Part shown: piece by piece, positions 26,587 through 36,134 of the stretch
How the letters are laid out: every line of letters begins with the position of its first letter
How positions within the stretch are numbered: position 1 is the first letter of the stretch
Position numbers and translations under genes: made by a program
Assembly (NCBI GenBank): GCA_021647365.1
Contig: JAKIUW010000015.1
Coordinates: forward strand, 1-64,000
From: Cocleimonas sp.
GTDB lineage: Bacteria > Pseudomonadota > Gammaproteobacteria > Thiotrichales > Thiotrichaceae
DNA length: 64,000 bases
Reading direction: 5' to 3'
The notes under the pieces: generated by a model
Told to the model about the DNA's origin: nothing
Database searches by the model: none
Seen by the model: only the letters and a program-made list of their open reading frames with translations

Positions 26587-27357
26587 TTAATGCACTGTTC
26601 TAGACCCTTTAATATAAAACGGCGTAATATTCTCAATCATAAATTCACTAATATCTGGGTCATCATAATCAACCACATAGAAATCAACCGTCTCATACGG
26701 CAACTTAGTTTCTAGTATCGAAATCTTCTGAATCGCAGTTTCTATAATTTTATCAAAGTCACCTTTGCCTTGAATGCCTACCATTAAGTGTTCTACATCA
26801 TCTTCTGCGGGAATTTGAATAGTCCCAAGGTAGGCAGCTTCTACGCCTTTATGCTTGGCAAAAAATCGTGAAAGCTCAGCGGTAAACTCTTCTGGAACAT
26901 CCTGAGAATGTCCAAGTAATACCTCAGTATCTTCATCAAGTTCATGCTCACTGTTTGTCATCAAGTCAGTATCAAGTAGTACCGCAATATCTTCTGGTTC
27001 AAACTCCATACCAAATTCAGAATTTGGATTCAACACCAAAGGTGCGCCCATGGTAATCTGAAAAAGCGCCGAGGTTGGCATTTCTAAATAAGGCTCATCC
27101 GTATCAATTGCCTGCTGCAGCATTTGTAACGATGTAAAAAATGGCACAACAGGGCTTTTGTCTTCTTCGCGTTCCCAGTGCTGAATAATCAGCCCTTGCT
27201 CTTCTTCTAAGGTGAATTTACCTGTATCTTCCTCTTCGGGTGAACCTAGGATGAAAATTTTAGCATCCATTAACTCTTCATAAAAAGCAGGCGCTTGCGT
27301 GTTATCAGCCGCGGCTTTGTGTAATGCTTTTTCAAGATCATTTGTTGGAAGTAGCAT
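26587..27357 (-). CDS. sseB: SseB-family protein
   Basis: The product has 256 residues. It carries the SseB N-terminal region (LEKALHKAAADNTQAPAFYE, VVPFFTSLQMLQQAI, LNPNSEFGMEFEPEDIAVLL) and the C-terminal SseB domain (AAYLGTIQIPAEDDVEHLMV). The E. coli member affects serine sensitivity; the biochemical function is unknown. It is acidic and lacks a signal peptide or membrane segments. A small broken membrane-protein frame follows directly. Confidence 0.88.
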   Translation of the reverse strand: MLLPTNDLEKALHKAAADNTQAPAFYEELMDAKIFILGSPEEEDTGKFTLEEEQGLIIQHWEREEDKSPVVPFFTSLQMLQQAIDTDEPYLEMPTSALFQITMGAPLVLNPNSEFGMEFEPEDIAVLLDTDLMTNSEHELDEDTEVLLGHSQDVPEEFTAELSRFFAKHKGVEAAYLGTIQIPAEDDVEHLMVGIQGKGDFDKIIETAIQKISILETKLPYETVDFYVVDYDDPDISEFMIENITPFYIKGSRTVH

Positions 27358-27516
27358 GGGTATTTCTCGTTATTAGTTGGGGGCGCATTTGTTAATGTAC
27401 TTGTTGCTTTGGGTAATAATTAACCAGCAAGGCCGTTGATGTCAAGCAACTACAGATTAAGTTGCTTAGATTTCTGCCAATAGCGTATTTATGCCTTTAT
27501 CGTTATAATATTTCGT

Positions 27517-27543
27517 AAAGCACACCCCCCCACTTTTACATGG
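27517..27543 (-). repeat. G-tract repeat copy 6
   Basis: The standard core ends ACATGGTG just ahead of mutS. It sits in the divergent sseB-mutS gap, 30 bases before the mutS start, where it must be part of the 5' leader. Confidence 0.9.
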
Positions 27544-27572
27544 TGTTTTTAAATATAGGTTACATTGCACAA

Positions 27573-30161
27573 ATGCCAAAAAACACTACAAAGACAAAAA
27601 AATCTAAACCTCAGCATACGCCAATGATGCAGCAATACTTGCGCATCAAGTCGGAAAATCCTGAGCTTTTGTTGTTCTACCGCATGGGCGATTTTTATGA
27701 GCTATTTTTTGATGATGCCAAACGCGCAGCAGAGATTTTAAACATCACACTTACCGCACGCGGAAAAGCCAATGGCGAGCCGATACCGATGGCAGGAATT
27801 CCTTATCACGCCGCTGAACAATATTTACCACGCCTTTTAAAGCAGGGAATCTCTGTTGGGATTTGCGAGCAAATTGGCGACCCAGCCACATCAAAAGGCC
27901 CCGTTGAACGTAAAGTTATGCGTATCCTTACGCCTGGCACGGTCACCGATGAATTTTTATTAGAAGAGCGACGTGATAATCTATTACTGGCTGTTTCTAG
28001 CGTTGATGATAGCTATGGCATTGCCTGTATCGACCTGAGCAATGGGCGTTTTAATGTACAACAAGTTGCTGATCACCCAACCTTAGTAAATGAGATTGAG
28101 CGTTTACGCCCTGCTGAAATTCTTATCCAAGAAGACTCAAATACATTACCCGCAGAAAACTACCCAATCACCCAGCGAGCGCCTTGGCACTTTGATGAAG
28201 AAACCGCGCGCTCACTATTACACAAGCAACTTGGCACACATGATTTGGCAGGTTTTGGTTGTGATGAATTACCCGCCGCGATAATCGCCGCAGGTGCGCT
28301 ATTGCAATATGTGAATGAAACTCAGCGCACGGCTTTGCCACACATTAATAGTATGCAAGTCGAAAGCTCAGACGACGGTATTATTTTAGATGCCGCCAGC
28401 CGCCGTAATTTAGAACTTGAACGCAGTTTAATGGGCAATCATAAAAACACACTAATTTCCGTTTTAGACAATACCGCCACCAGTATGGGCGCGCGTTTAT
28501 TAAGCCGTTGGTTAAATAAACCACTGCGTGATCAAAACGTGTTACGTAATCGTCATCAAGCGGTTGATAGCCTGATTCACCAATACCATTACGAAACTTT
28601 GCATGAATCATTGCGCCATGTGGGCGACATTGAACGCATTATTTCACGCATTGCTTTAGGGTCTGCGCGCCCACGTGATTTATCAACTTTGAATAATTCA
28701 CTCAAAACTGTACCGCAGCTTCATGGCGTTTTACAGCCGATTGATAATCCACATATTCAAACGCTACAAGCCAATATTGGGTTGCATGAAGATTTAGTTT
28801 TATTACTGGATAAAGCGGTGATTGAAAACCCACCCGTGCTTATTCGTGATGGTGGCGTGATTGCCGAAGGCTACGATGAAGAGCTGGACGAGCTACGTAA
28901 CCTCAGCAAAAATTCTGACCAGTATTTATTAGATTTAGAAACCCGCGAAAAAGAACGTACAGGCATCGCCAGCTTAAAAGTTGCGTATAACCGCGTGCAT
29001 GGTTTTTATATTGAAATTCCACGTACGCAAACTGAAAATATCCCGCCCGAATACATTCGTCGTCAAACTTTAAAAATGGCAGAGCGATTTATACTGCCTG
29101 AGCTAAAAGAATTTGAAGATAAGGTGCTGTCAGCACGTGAACGCTCGCTATCGCGCGAAAAAGCATTGTACGAAAGCTTGCTCAAAGAGTTAGCGCATCA
29201 CATTTTGCCACTGCGTGATACTGCGCAACATATTGCCGAACTCGACGTAATCAGCAACTTTGCAGAACGTGCAGTTATCAATAATTACAGTTGCCCAACG
29301 CTTACCGATCAAGCAGGCATTCAAATCACCGCCGGAAGACACCCTGTAGTTGAGCAAACATTGGATAATCCTTTTGTACCCAATGATTTAAATATGGATG
29401 ATGGGCGACGTATGTTGATAATTACGGGTCCGAATATGGGCGGTAAATCAACCTATATGCGTCAAATTACTTTGATTGTACTCATGGCGCACATCGGCTG
29501 TTATGTACCCGCAGAAGCTGCAGTTATCGGACCAATCGACAGAATATTCACTCGCATCGGCGCGCACGATGATTTAAGCACAGGACGTTCAACCTTTATG
29601 GTTGAGATGACCGAAGCGGCAAATATCCTCAACAACGCTACCGAAAACTCGTTGGTATTAATGGATGAAATTGGGCGAGGCACCAGCACCTTCGATGGCT
29701 TATCACTCGCTTGGGCATTCGCAGAATTTTTAGCCATCAAAAAACAAGCCTTCACGCTCTTCGCCACACACTACTTTGAGCTAACTGCCCTACCCGAAAA
29801 AATAAGCACCATCGCCAATGTGCATATCAATGCGGTTGAGCATGGTGATAAAATCGTATTTCTGCACAGCGTAAAAGATGGCCCAGCGAATCAAAGTTAT
29901 GGTTTGCAAGTCGCACAACTGGCTGGCGTACCTAAAAATGTTATCGCCCAAGCACGTAAGAAACTGCACCAGTTAGAGTTAGATGCAAGACAAGCGCCGC
30001 AACATGGGCAAACCATGTCATTAGATTTAGGTTTTACAGAAGAGATAGATGAGGCAGCGGAAGATGTTAAAAATGCATTGGAAGCGATAGACCCTGACGA
30101 GCTAACACCTAAACAAGCACTTGATGCTTTATATAAACTAAAAGCAGTTTTAGACAAATAA
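27573..30161 (+). CDS. mutS: DNA mismatch repair protein MutS
   Basis: The product has 862 residues from ATG 27573 (MPKNTTKTKKSKPQHTPMMQ). An upstream in-frame ATG at 27540 lies inside the G-tract repeat and is unlikely to be used. The mismatch-recognition motif is FYRMGDFYELFFDDA (Phe-x-Glu wedge region). The clamp/lever region is central. The ATPase has Walker A ITGPNMGGKSTYMRQ, Walker B LVLMDEIGRGTSTFDG and a His in LFATHYFELT. The C-terminal helix-turn-helix ends LTPKQALDALYKLK. MutS binds mispairs and recruits MutL. Confidence 0.97.
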   Translation: MPKNTTKTKKSKPQHTPMMQQYLRIKSENPELLLFYRMGDFYELFFDDAKRAAEILNITLTARGKANGEPIPMAGIPYHAAEQYLPRLLKQGISVGICEQIGDPATSKGPVERKVMRILTPGTVTDEFLLEERRDNLLLAVSSVDDSYGIACIDLSNGRFNVQQVADHPTLVNEIERLRPAEILIQEDSNTLPAENYPITQRAPWHFDEETARSLLHKQLGTHDLAGFGCDELPAAIIAAGALLQYVNETQRTALPHINSMQVESSDDGIILDAASRRNLELERSLMGNHKNTLISVLDNTATSMGARLLSRWLNKPLRDQNVLRNRHQAVDSLIHQYHYETLHESLRHVGDIERIISRIALGSARPRDLSTLNNSLKTVPQLHGVLQPIDNPHIQTLQANIGLHEDLVLLLDKAVIENPPVLIRDGGVIAEGYDEELDELRNLSKNSDQYLLDLETREKERTGIASLKVAYNRVHGFYIEIPRTQTENIPPEYIRRQTLKMAERFILPELKEFEDKVLSARERSLSREKALYESLLKELAHHILPLRDTAQHIAELDVISNFAERAVINNYSCPTLTDQAGIQITAGRHPVVEQTLDNPFVPNDLNMDDGRRMLIITGPNMGGKSTYMRQITLIVLMAHIGCYVPAEAAVIGPIDRIFTRIGAHDDLSTGRSTFMVEMTEAANILNNATENSLVLMDEIGRGTSTFDGLSLAWAFAEFLAIKKQAFTLFATHYFELTALPEKISTIANVHINAVEHGDKIVFLHSVKDGPANQSYGLQVAQLAGVPKNVIAQARKKLHQLELDARQAPQHGQTMSLDLGFTEEIDEAAEDVKNALEAIDPDELTPKQALDALYKLKAVLDK

Positions 30162-30225
30162 TACGCATTATTACAGGTTTTAGTCATCGCAGAATCTAAT
30201 CATATTTCTGCTCAACACTTTATTC

Positions 30226-30864
30226 TTAAGGCTTATTTAAAGCAGCTTTAGCTTTCACCCAATCCCGATATGCCCAATATTCACAAGTTAGAGGCAAACG
30301 ATTTTCGGCAATTATCTTTTCACTAAATGTATATAATTCTTCAAAGTGCGATGATGCTTTTTGAATGTAAGAAAATTGTTTTTGATCAACATAATGTATT
30401 GATTCAATACCTTTCAATACTTCATCATAGCGAGTAAGTACCCACATACACGCCAATGCACTGGCAAGAATATTGACACTGGTAATCCATACCGTTGCTT
30501 GCCCAAGCATAAGCATCACTAACATTGAAGCAAATAAACCCGATGATGCGCTTATGGTAATACCAACGACAACCATCTGAAACTTTCGCCTTGCATCACC
30601 ATCAATCATAACCCCTGTAAAAAGGCCAAACCACAAACCAACGTATAAACTGATATTGAAAAGCTCATGTTCTTTATCATAATCAAGCATGATTGCACGA
30701 TACGTTACAGCAGCTCCCAAAACAAAAATCGCTAAGATAAAGCTTAGATTACTCTTATAAAAATATTTTAAGCGTGAGTGTTTAAGCACAAGCTCATCTA
30801 CAGAAAGTGGTTTGCCTTTTAGGTCGATAGATACTGCGTATTGATTGTCTTTTGAATCAAACAT
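30226..30864 (-). CDS. Four-helix membrane protein of unknown function
   Basis: The product has 212 residues. Four predicted membrane helices occur between about 40 and 145 (LSFILAIFVLGAAVTYRAIM, LYVGLWFGLFTGVMID, MVVVGITISASSGLFASMLV, ITSVNILASALACMWVL). Charged cytoplasmic-type ends flank them; the C-terminal 65 residues contain YWAYRDWVKAKAALNK. It lies between mutS and the FKBP gene with no clear operon partner. I do not recognise the family. Confidence 0.7.
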   Translation of the reverse strand: MFDSKDNQYAVSIDLKGKPLSVDELVLKHSRLKYFYKSNLSFILAIFVLGAAVTYRAIMLDYDKEHELFNISLYVGLWFGLFTGVMIDGDARRKFQMVVVGITISASSGLFASMLVMLMLGQATVWITSVNILASALACMWVLTRYDEVLKGIESIHYVDQKQFSYIQKASSHFEELYTFSEKIIAENRLPLTCEYWAYRDWVKAKAALNKP

Positions 30865-30985
30865 CCCTTAAATATAGCTCATTTTATGAGTTTTCCTAAA
30901 AATAATAGCTCTGTGCTTTATAGAATCTTTATATGATTCATTGTAATTCTCTTGCATAATACTCCGCTCCTTTTAATGACAAAGT

Positions 30986-31465
30986 ATGATTACAATGAAA
31001 ACATTTCTCACAACACGCTTAACACTCGTTTCCATCATATTTTTTGGTGCTACGCTTAGCGCTTGCACTGATAACAGTGACATCAAAAAAGTCACTGTAG
31101 CGCCCGTTTCAACCTCTATCACCACATTAATCAAAGATGATGTAAAAGTAGGCACAGGCGAAGAAGCAAAAACAGGTCAAACTGTCTCGGTGCATTACAC
31201 TGGCTGGTTGTATGACCCAAGCGCTTCAGACAAACATGGCAAACAGTTTGATAGCTCGCGTACTCGTGGCACACCATTTCAATTTCCACTTGGTGCTGGG
31301 CGCGTTATTAAAGGCTGGGATCAAGGCGTAGCGGGTATGAAAGTTGGCGGACAACGTACGTTAACGATTCCCGCAGATATGGGATACGGCGCGCGTGGTG
31401 CTGGCGGGTCTATTCCACCGAATGCTAATTTGATTTTTGATGTTGAATTATTGGGCGTTGAGTAA
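30986..31465 (+). CDS. FKBP-type peptidyl-prolyl isomerase, lipoprotein
   Basis: The product has 159 residues (or 156 from ATG 30995). The lipoprotein signal ends in ATLSAC, then a short linker leads to a full FKBP domain: VSVHYTGWLYD, FDSSRTRGTPFQFPLGAGRV, IKGWDQGVAGMKVGGQRTLT, GYGARGAGGSIPPNANLIFD. It should assist folding of proline-containing proteins at the periplasmic face of the envelope. A head-to-head G-tract repeat pair follows seven bases after the stop and may act as terminator for this gene and for convergent mreD. Confidence 0.93.
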   Translation: MITMKTFLTTRLTLVSIIFFGATLSACTDNSDIKKVTVAPVSTSITTLIKDDVKVGTGEEAKTGQTVSVHYTGWLYDPSASDKHGKQFDSSRTRGTPFQFPLGAGRVIKGWDQGVAGMKVGGQRTLTIPADMGYGARGAGGSIPPNANLIFDVELLGVE

Positions 31466-31471
31466 GCTATA

Positions 31472-31521
31472 AACTCCCCCCCCTTTTGCATGATCATGTA
31501 AAAGTGGGGGGGTGTGCTTTG
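31472..31521. repeat. G-tract repeat copies 7a/7b, head-to-head pair
   Basis: A degraded C-rich half (ACTCCCCCCCCTTTTGCATG, 31474-31493) meets a perfect G-rich half (31493-31520) with essentially no loop. It sits in the convergent gap between the FKBP gene and mreD, eight bases from the mreD stop. Confidence 0.85.
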
Positions 31522-31528
31522 CTTTAGT

Positions 31529-32017
31529 CTAAAATGACTTCTTCTTAGAATGGAATACCCGTAAAAACCAAGTATAAATAGGCCAAACCGCCATACTGGT
31601 AAGAACGGTTATCCAATATCCCCAACCTTCTGGGGAGTTACCAGTAACGCCCAATATCCATAGATTTACCAATAAATAAGTGCCTAATACTAGAAATAGC
31701 AAAAACATTTGATGAAAAAAGCTCTCTGCTAATATTCTTGGGCGAATCCTCAATGTCATTAACATAACAATTATAAAGCCGAAAGCATGTTGCCCCATAA
31801 TCGAGCCGTGAATGGCATCGACTAATAAACCTACAAACCAAGCCAAGAATAAGCTGGCCTTTTTGGGTAAAAATAACCCCCAATGAATTAACGTTAGTGC
31901 AACCCATTCTGGTCGCCACAATAACCATTCTTCTCGTAATGGTAATAGGCTTAGGGCAAAGGCGACGACTAGCGATATTATAATCGCGCCTGTAAATCGA
32001 AGAGAAATACTGTCCAT
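31529..32017 (-). CDS. mreD: Rod-shape-determining protein MreD
   Basis: The product has 162 residues and five hydrophobic segments (GAIIISLVVAFALSLLP, LTLIHWGLFLPK, LFLAWFVGLLVDAIHGSIMG, MFLLFLVLGTYLLVNLWIL, WITVLTSMAVWPIYTWFL). The block WVGLLxDxxxGxxxGxHA is recognisable as FVGLLVDAIHGSIMGQHAFG. It is the membrane partner of MreC and RodA/PBP2 in the elongasome. It overlaps the mreC stop by one base. Confidence 0.92.
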   Translation of the reverse strand: MDSISLRFTGAIIISLVVAFALSLLPLREEWLLWRPEWVALTLIHWGLFLPKKASLFLAWFVGLLVDAIHGSIMGQHAFGFIIVMLMTLRIRPRILAESFFHQMFLLFLVLGTYLLVNLWILGVTGNSPEGWGYWITVLTSMAVWPIYTWFLRVFHSKKKSF

Positions 32018-33024
32018 TATTGTCTGCCGCCCTTTGGTTTTCTCTTTTTCGAACCTTTTTGTTGTTTTGTTTTTGTCGGCTTGCTAATAACCACCTTTTC
32101 TTCTGCACCCTCTTCCTTGTTTTCTTTTTCTTCTTCTAACGCTTGTTTCTTTGCTTCAATTTCAGCGACAGCTTCTTCAGTAGTTTTAATGGAATAATCT
32201 GCGCGCCAAATCATTAGTATCTCACGCGTCTTAGTAAAATCGGCAAGTGAGCGGGCCTTTACTTTCATAAAAGAATCACCAGGGTTATAGGCGACCTTGT
32301 TTACTTTTGCGACAGGGAAATCTGGCGGGAAAAGTTGCCCTAGCCCCGAACTTACAAACACATCGCCAGTTTGAATATCCATGCTGGTTTCGACGTGCTT
32401 TAACTCAAGCTGGTTAAATTTTCCTGTACCTGATGCCAATGCACCCAAGCCTGTACGCGTATTTCGCACATGAATATCGTGCCTTAGATCGGTTAGCTGA
32501 ATTATCATTGCCGAATCTGGCGTGACGCTTTCAACTTGTCCGTAAATATTATTATTGGATAGTGCAACTTGCCCTACAAAAATACCTTCATTTGTGCCTT
32601 TGTTAATAACAACGGTTCGGCTAAAAGGATTTGCAGATACGGACAATATTTCTGCCAAAGTGAATTTTTCACGCACTGCTGGTGTTGCATCTAACTGCTT
32701 TCTGAGTCGTTGATTTTCACGTGCTATAGAAAAGTATTTTTGATCTCTTGCGGCATATACACCCACCAAAGTGCGTAACTCACGGTTATCGCTAGAGAGT
32801 GTTTGATGCTGGGTGAAAAACTCTTTGGTGGAATTTGTAATACTGTAGGGTAGGTCAACCGCATATTCCAACGGATATACAAGAAGCTTTAATACCGTCC
32901 GCAATGGATTCACACGTGAGCCACGATAATCAACAACCATCAGCGCACCAGAAAGCAAAGCTAAAATTGTAAACTTAATCAGATAAGATTGTTGTTTACT
33001 ATCGTCTCGATCAAGATTGTAAAT
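32017..33024 (-). CDS. mreC: Rod-shape-determining protein MreC, probable ATT start
   Basis: The product has 335 residues if started at 33024. The periplasmic part (coiled coil ENQRLRKQL, then beta domains with VVINKGTNEGIFVGQVAL and GDVFVSSGLGQLFPPDFPVA) is typical. The frame has no ATG or GTG ahead of the membrane helix. A TTG at 32958 would begin in the middle of that helix (LLSGALMVVDYRG). Going upstream, the frame stays open to a TAG at about 33036 and contains YNLDRDDSKQQSYLIKFTIL, the expected cytoplasmic end and start of the helix. The only well-placed start is ATT at 33024, six bases after AGGAG. The C-terminus has a basic tail. Confidence 0.8.
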   Translation of the reverse strand: MYNLDRDDSKQQSYLIKFTILALLSGALMVVDYRGSRVNPLRTVLKLLVYPLEYAVDLPYSITNSTKEFFTQHQTLSSDNRELRTLVGVYAARDQKYFSIARENQRLRKQLDATPAVREKFTLAEILSVSANPFSRTVVINKGTNEGIFVGQVALSNNNIYGQVESVTPDSAMIIQLTDLRHDIHVRNTRTGLGALASGTGKFNQLELKHVETSMDIQTGDVFVSSGLGQLFPPDFPVAKVNKVAYNPGDSFMKVKARSLADFTKTREILMIWRADYSIKTTEEAVAEIEAKKQALEEEKENKEEGAEEKVVISKPTKTKQQKGSKKRKPKGGRQ

Positions 33025-33154
33025 AACCGACTCCTAGGTTTTTTGTATTATCTGAAATGTCGATAGAAAATACATTATCCCTTGCTTCAACCACTACTAC
33101 ATATTGCTCCGCAATACTCTGCATACTTTTTTGGCTCTTGGGGAGCCTTAAATA

Positions 33155-33181
33155 GCAACACCCCCCCACTTTTACATGATG
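33155..33181 (-). repeat. G-tract repeat copy 8, inside the mre operon
   Basis: GCAACACCCCCCCACTTTTA then CATGATG lies between mreB and mreC, 25 bases past the mreB stop. Any mreBCD transcript must run through it. Confidence 0.9.
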
Positions 33182-33205
33182 GAATAAACTATTCATCAGA
33201 TGGAA

Positions 33206-34249
33206 CTACTCTGATGCCCAAAAACCAAAGCCATCATCATCCAGCATTTCTAAGATACGCCCGCCACCTCTAGCCACACACGTAAGTGGATCATCCGCAA
33301 CTAGAACAGGAATCCCTGTCTCTTCCATCAATAGGCGATCAAGATCACGCAATAACGCGCCACCACCTGTTAATACGATACCTCTATCCGCAACATCTGC
33401 GCCTAATTCAGGCGGTGTTTGCTCTAACGCTGTTTTCACCGCACTCACAATGCCGAATAATGGCTCTTGTAAGGCTTCTAAAATTTCATTACTGGTTAGC
33501 GTAAAACTACGTGGCACGCCTTCTGCTAAGTTGCGTCCCTTTACTTCCATTTCTTGTAATTCTTTACCAGGGTAGGCTGAGCCGATAGTGCATTTAATGT
33601 TTTCAGCGGTCGCCTCACCAATCAACATGCCGTAGTTACGGCGTACATAGCTGATAATCGCATCGTCCAAACGATCACCACCGATACGCACTGATGCCGA
33701 ATACACGATGCCACGTAGCGACATGATGGCAACTTCTGATGTGCCTCCACCTATATCCAAAACCATTGAACCAACCGCTTCATCGATAGGAATTCCCGCA
33801 CCAATTGCCGCCGCCATGGGTTCTTCAACCAAATACACTTTTCGTGCACCTGCGCCCATGGCTGAATCTTTAATCGCACGGCGTTCAACTTGTGTTGCAC
33901 CACACGGCACACAGATAACGACTCTTGGCCCGCCGAAAATCTTCTTCGCTGATACTTTATTAATAAAGTGTTGCAACATGATTTCGGTGTAAGTGAAGTC
34001 GGCGATTACACCGTCTTTCATCGGGCGAATGGCAGTAATGTTTTCGGGCGTACGACCCAACATTTTCTTCGCTTCAATACCGACTGCTTCAATCTTCTTT
34101 GGCCCACCTGGACCACGGTCTTGACGGATAGCGACTACCGAAGGCTCATCCAAAACGATGCCTTTACCACGCATATAAATTAAAGTATTTGCTGTTCCCA
34201 AGTCGATAGAAATATCACTTGAAAACAGACTGAAAAATGATTTAAACAT
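33206..34249 (-). CDS. mreB: Actin-like rod-shape protein MreB
   Basis: The product has 347 residues, the standard length. It contains DISIDLGTANTLIYMRGKGI (phosphate 1), VVICVPCGATQVERRAI, VLDIGGGTSEVAIMSLRGIV (phosphate 2) and GIVLTGGGALLRDLDRLL (adenosine motif). It polymerises under the inner membrane and guides lateral wall synthesis. It is first in mreBCD, but a G-tract repeat and about 180 bp separate it from mreC. Confidence 0.97.
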   Translation of the reverse strand: MFKSFFSLFSSDISIDLGTANTLIYMRGKGIVLDEPSVVAIRQDRGPGGPKKIEAVGIEAKKMLGRTPENITAIRPMKDGVIADFTYTEIMLQHFINKVSAKKIFGGPRVVICVPCGATQVERRAIKDSAMGAGARKVYLVEEPMAAAIGAGIPIDEAVGSMVLDIGGGTSEVAIMSLRGIVYSASVRIGGDRLDDAIISYVRRNYGMLIGEATAENIKCTIGSAYPGKELQEMEVKGRNLAEGVPRSFTLTSNEILEALQEPLFGIVSAVKTALEQTPPELGADVADRGIVLTGGGALLRDLDRLLMEETGIPVLVADDPLTCVARGGGRILEMLDDDGFGFWASE

Positions 34250-34569
34250 AGAAAGAAATTTCCGATTATTCTAGTGTCACATTGCGCACAAAAAGCGCGC
34301 AAAAAGAATATAAAAAAAGTGCCAGATAGTTATTATAAAATATCTGGACTAGCCCCTGAATTTTTTAGCGTTATATTATAAAAAATGTTAGCCAGACAAC
34401 AGCTTAATGTCCTTAAAATCAACAAGCCTAATATCAACATTAATATAATCAGCGTAATGTACCAACCATAGACATTTAGAGCAAGTTTAACGCCTATTAA
34501 TTTGCGTTAACCCTATACTCTGATTTAGAATGCGCGCCCTGTCCCCGTCATATTTAATTGATATTTACC
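34250..34569. other. Divergent intergenic region ahead of mreB
   Basis: This region of about 320 bp holds no gene. The only structure I see is a 7-bp dyad, CCAGATA (34322-34328) and TATCTGG (34341-34347), about 75 bases upstream of mreB. Promoters for mreB and the oxidoreductase must lie here, but I could not define them with confidence. Confidence 0.5.
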
Positions 34570-35148
34570 ATGAAAGTTCTCATCGTCTTCACCCATCCAA
34601 ATCCGAATAGTTTTAATCACGCTTTACTAGAAAGTATTGCCGCAGGTTTAGAAGAATCTGGGCACGAGGTAAGAATTAAAGACCTTTATCAAGAGAACTT
34701 TAACCCTATTCTTTCAGCAAATGATTTAACTGTATTGCATACAGGAAAAATCCCAAAGAATATCGCCAAAGAGCAAGAGCAACTTTTATGGGCAGATGGA
34801 CTAGTTTTCATTTATCCGCTTTGGTGGTTTGATCGCCCAGCCATGCTTAAAGGCTGGTTTGATATTGTATTAACCAATGGCTTAGCATTTGAATATTCAA
34901 GCGAAGGCGTAAAAGGTTTACTCAAACACAAAAAAGCATTGGTGATTATTACCGCCGGTGGCTCAGAAGATTACTTTAAAGATAACGATGCATTACAACT
35001 GATTCATCGCCCTGTTACTGATGGCACGCTTTCTTTTTGTGGTATTAAGGATGTATCACACCAAATTTATTATGATATTTCTAATTTGAGTGATAATGAA
35101 CGTACGGCTATTTTAGAAAAAACTAAAGAAACAGGCATTAATTTTTAA
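34570..35148 (+). CDS. NAD(P)H-dependent quinone oxidoreductase, flavodoxin-like
   Basis: The product has 192 residues from ATG 34570; an in-frame TTG at 34558 would add four. It has a flavodoxin_2 fold like MdaB/KefF/NQO. MKVLIVFTHPNPNSFNHALL is the FMN/FAD phosphate-binding start, and IYPLWWFDRPAMLKGWFDIV is the signature of the family. It likely performs two-electron reduction of quinones in the cytoplasm. The esterase gene starts 26 bp downstream, so they may be co-transcribed. Confidence 0.88.
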   Translation: MKVLIVFTHPNPNSFNHALLESIAAGLEESGHEVRIKDLYQENFNPILSANDLTVLHTGKIPKNIAKEQEQLLWADGLVFIYPLWWFDRPAMLKGWFDIVLTNGLAFEYSSEGVKGLLKHKKALVIITAGGSEDYFKDNDALQLIHRPVTDGTLSFCGIKDVSHQIYYDISNLSDNERTAILEKTKETGINF

Positions 35149-35173
35149 TTAATACCACATTGAATAGAAAGCG

Positions 35174-35971
35174 ATGGAATTACTCAACTACAGAATCTTT
35201 TCCCCAGAAGGTGATGCAAATAAAGCCGCAACACCGCTTTTTATTCTTCATGGCTTACTTGGTTCAATGGACAATTGGCGCACGCAAGCTAAACGCCTTT
35301 CACAAACTCGCACGGTTATCACAGTCGATTTGCGCAACCACGGAGACTCTCCGCATATAAAGGGAATGAGTTATCGCGAGATGTATGAAGATGTTATAAA
35401 AGTAGCCCAAGCCGAAAACATCAAAAGCTTTCATCTACTCGGTCATTCAATGGGTGGTAAAGTAGCGATGCAATTAGCGCTGGCTCACCCAGAGATGGTT
35501 GAAAGCCTGATTGTTGTCGATATTGCACCCAAGCCCTACCCGCTTTGGCATCAAAACATGTTTCAAGCAGTGATGACTGCACCTATCGAAACAGCCAAGT
35601 CACGACAAGAGCTTGATGATCACCTTAAAATAGCGATTGAAGATAGAGCCGAACGTAGCTTTATGCTTAAAAACATTAAAAGAAATGGAATAACTTATGC
35701 ATGGAAGCCAAACCTCAAAGAAATCAGCCGTGGTTATTTAAAAATAGCAGGATTCACAACCGCATTAGCGCAATATTCAAATAAAGCGTTTTTCATCAAA
35801 GGTGAAAACTCGCCTTATATTCAAGATTCAGACAACACATTAATACAATCTTTATTTCCAAACTCTACAATTACAACTATAAAAAACAGCGGGCATCTTC
35901 CCCATATTCAGCAAAAAGACAATTTCTTTGATGCTGTATCATTATTTCTATTACCTTTCGAAGATCTTTAA
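35174..35971 (+). CDS. Alpha/beta-hydrolase, YbfF-like esterase
   Basis: The product has 265 residues. Oxyanion-hole motif LHGLLGSMDNWRTQAKRL, nucleophile elbow LLGHSMGGKVAMQLAL (Ser in GHSMG), DIAPKPYP after the lid, and the terminal His in SGHLPHIQQKD match the YbfF/esterase group. The acidic residue is probably the Asp in the LRNHGDS or later loop; not certain. The natural substrate is unknown; YbfF members hydrolyse short acyl esters including acyl-CoA. Confidence 0.85.
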   Translation: MELLNYRIFSPEGDANKAATPLFILHGLLGSMDNWRTQAKRLSQTRTVITVDLRNHGDSPHIKGMSYREMYEDVIKVAQAENIKSFHLLGHSMGGKVAMQLALAHPEMVESLIVVDIAPKPYPLWHQNMFQAVMTAPIETAKSRQELDDHLKIAIEDRAERSFMLKNIKRNGITYAWKPNLKEISRGYLKIAGFTTALAQYSNKAFFIKGENSPYIQDSDNTLIQSLFPNSTITTIKNSGHLPHIQQKDNFFDAVSLFLLPFEDL

Positions 35972-36134
35972 AGCACCGTATATCGCGCTTTCCTACCTAA
36001 ATTCAATTTGTTTTTAAATAATACTTGATAAATAACAAAGTAGTATATTAGAATATACTCATATTCGAAATTACTTAAACGCGTTTATACATTTTTATAA
36101 CTTAAATATCACATCAACTTACAAGGAATACATC

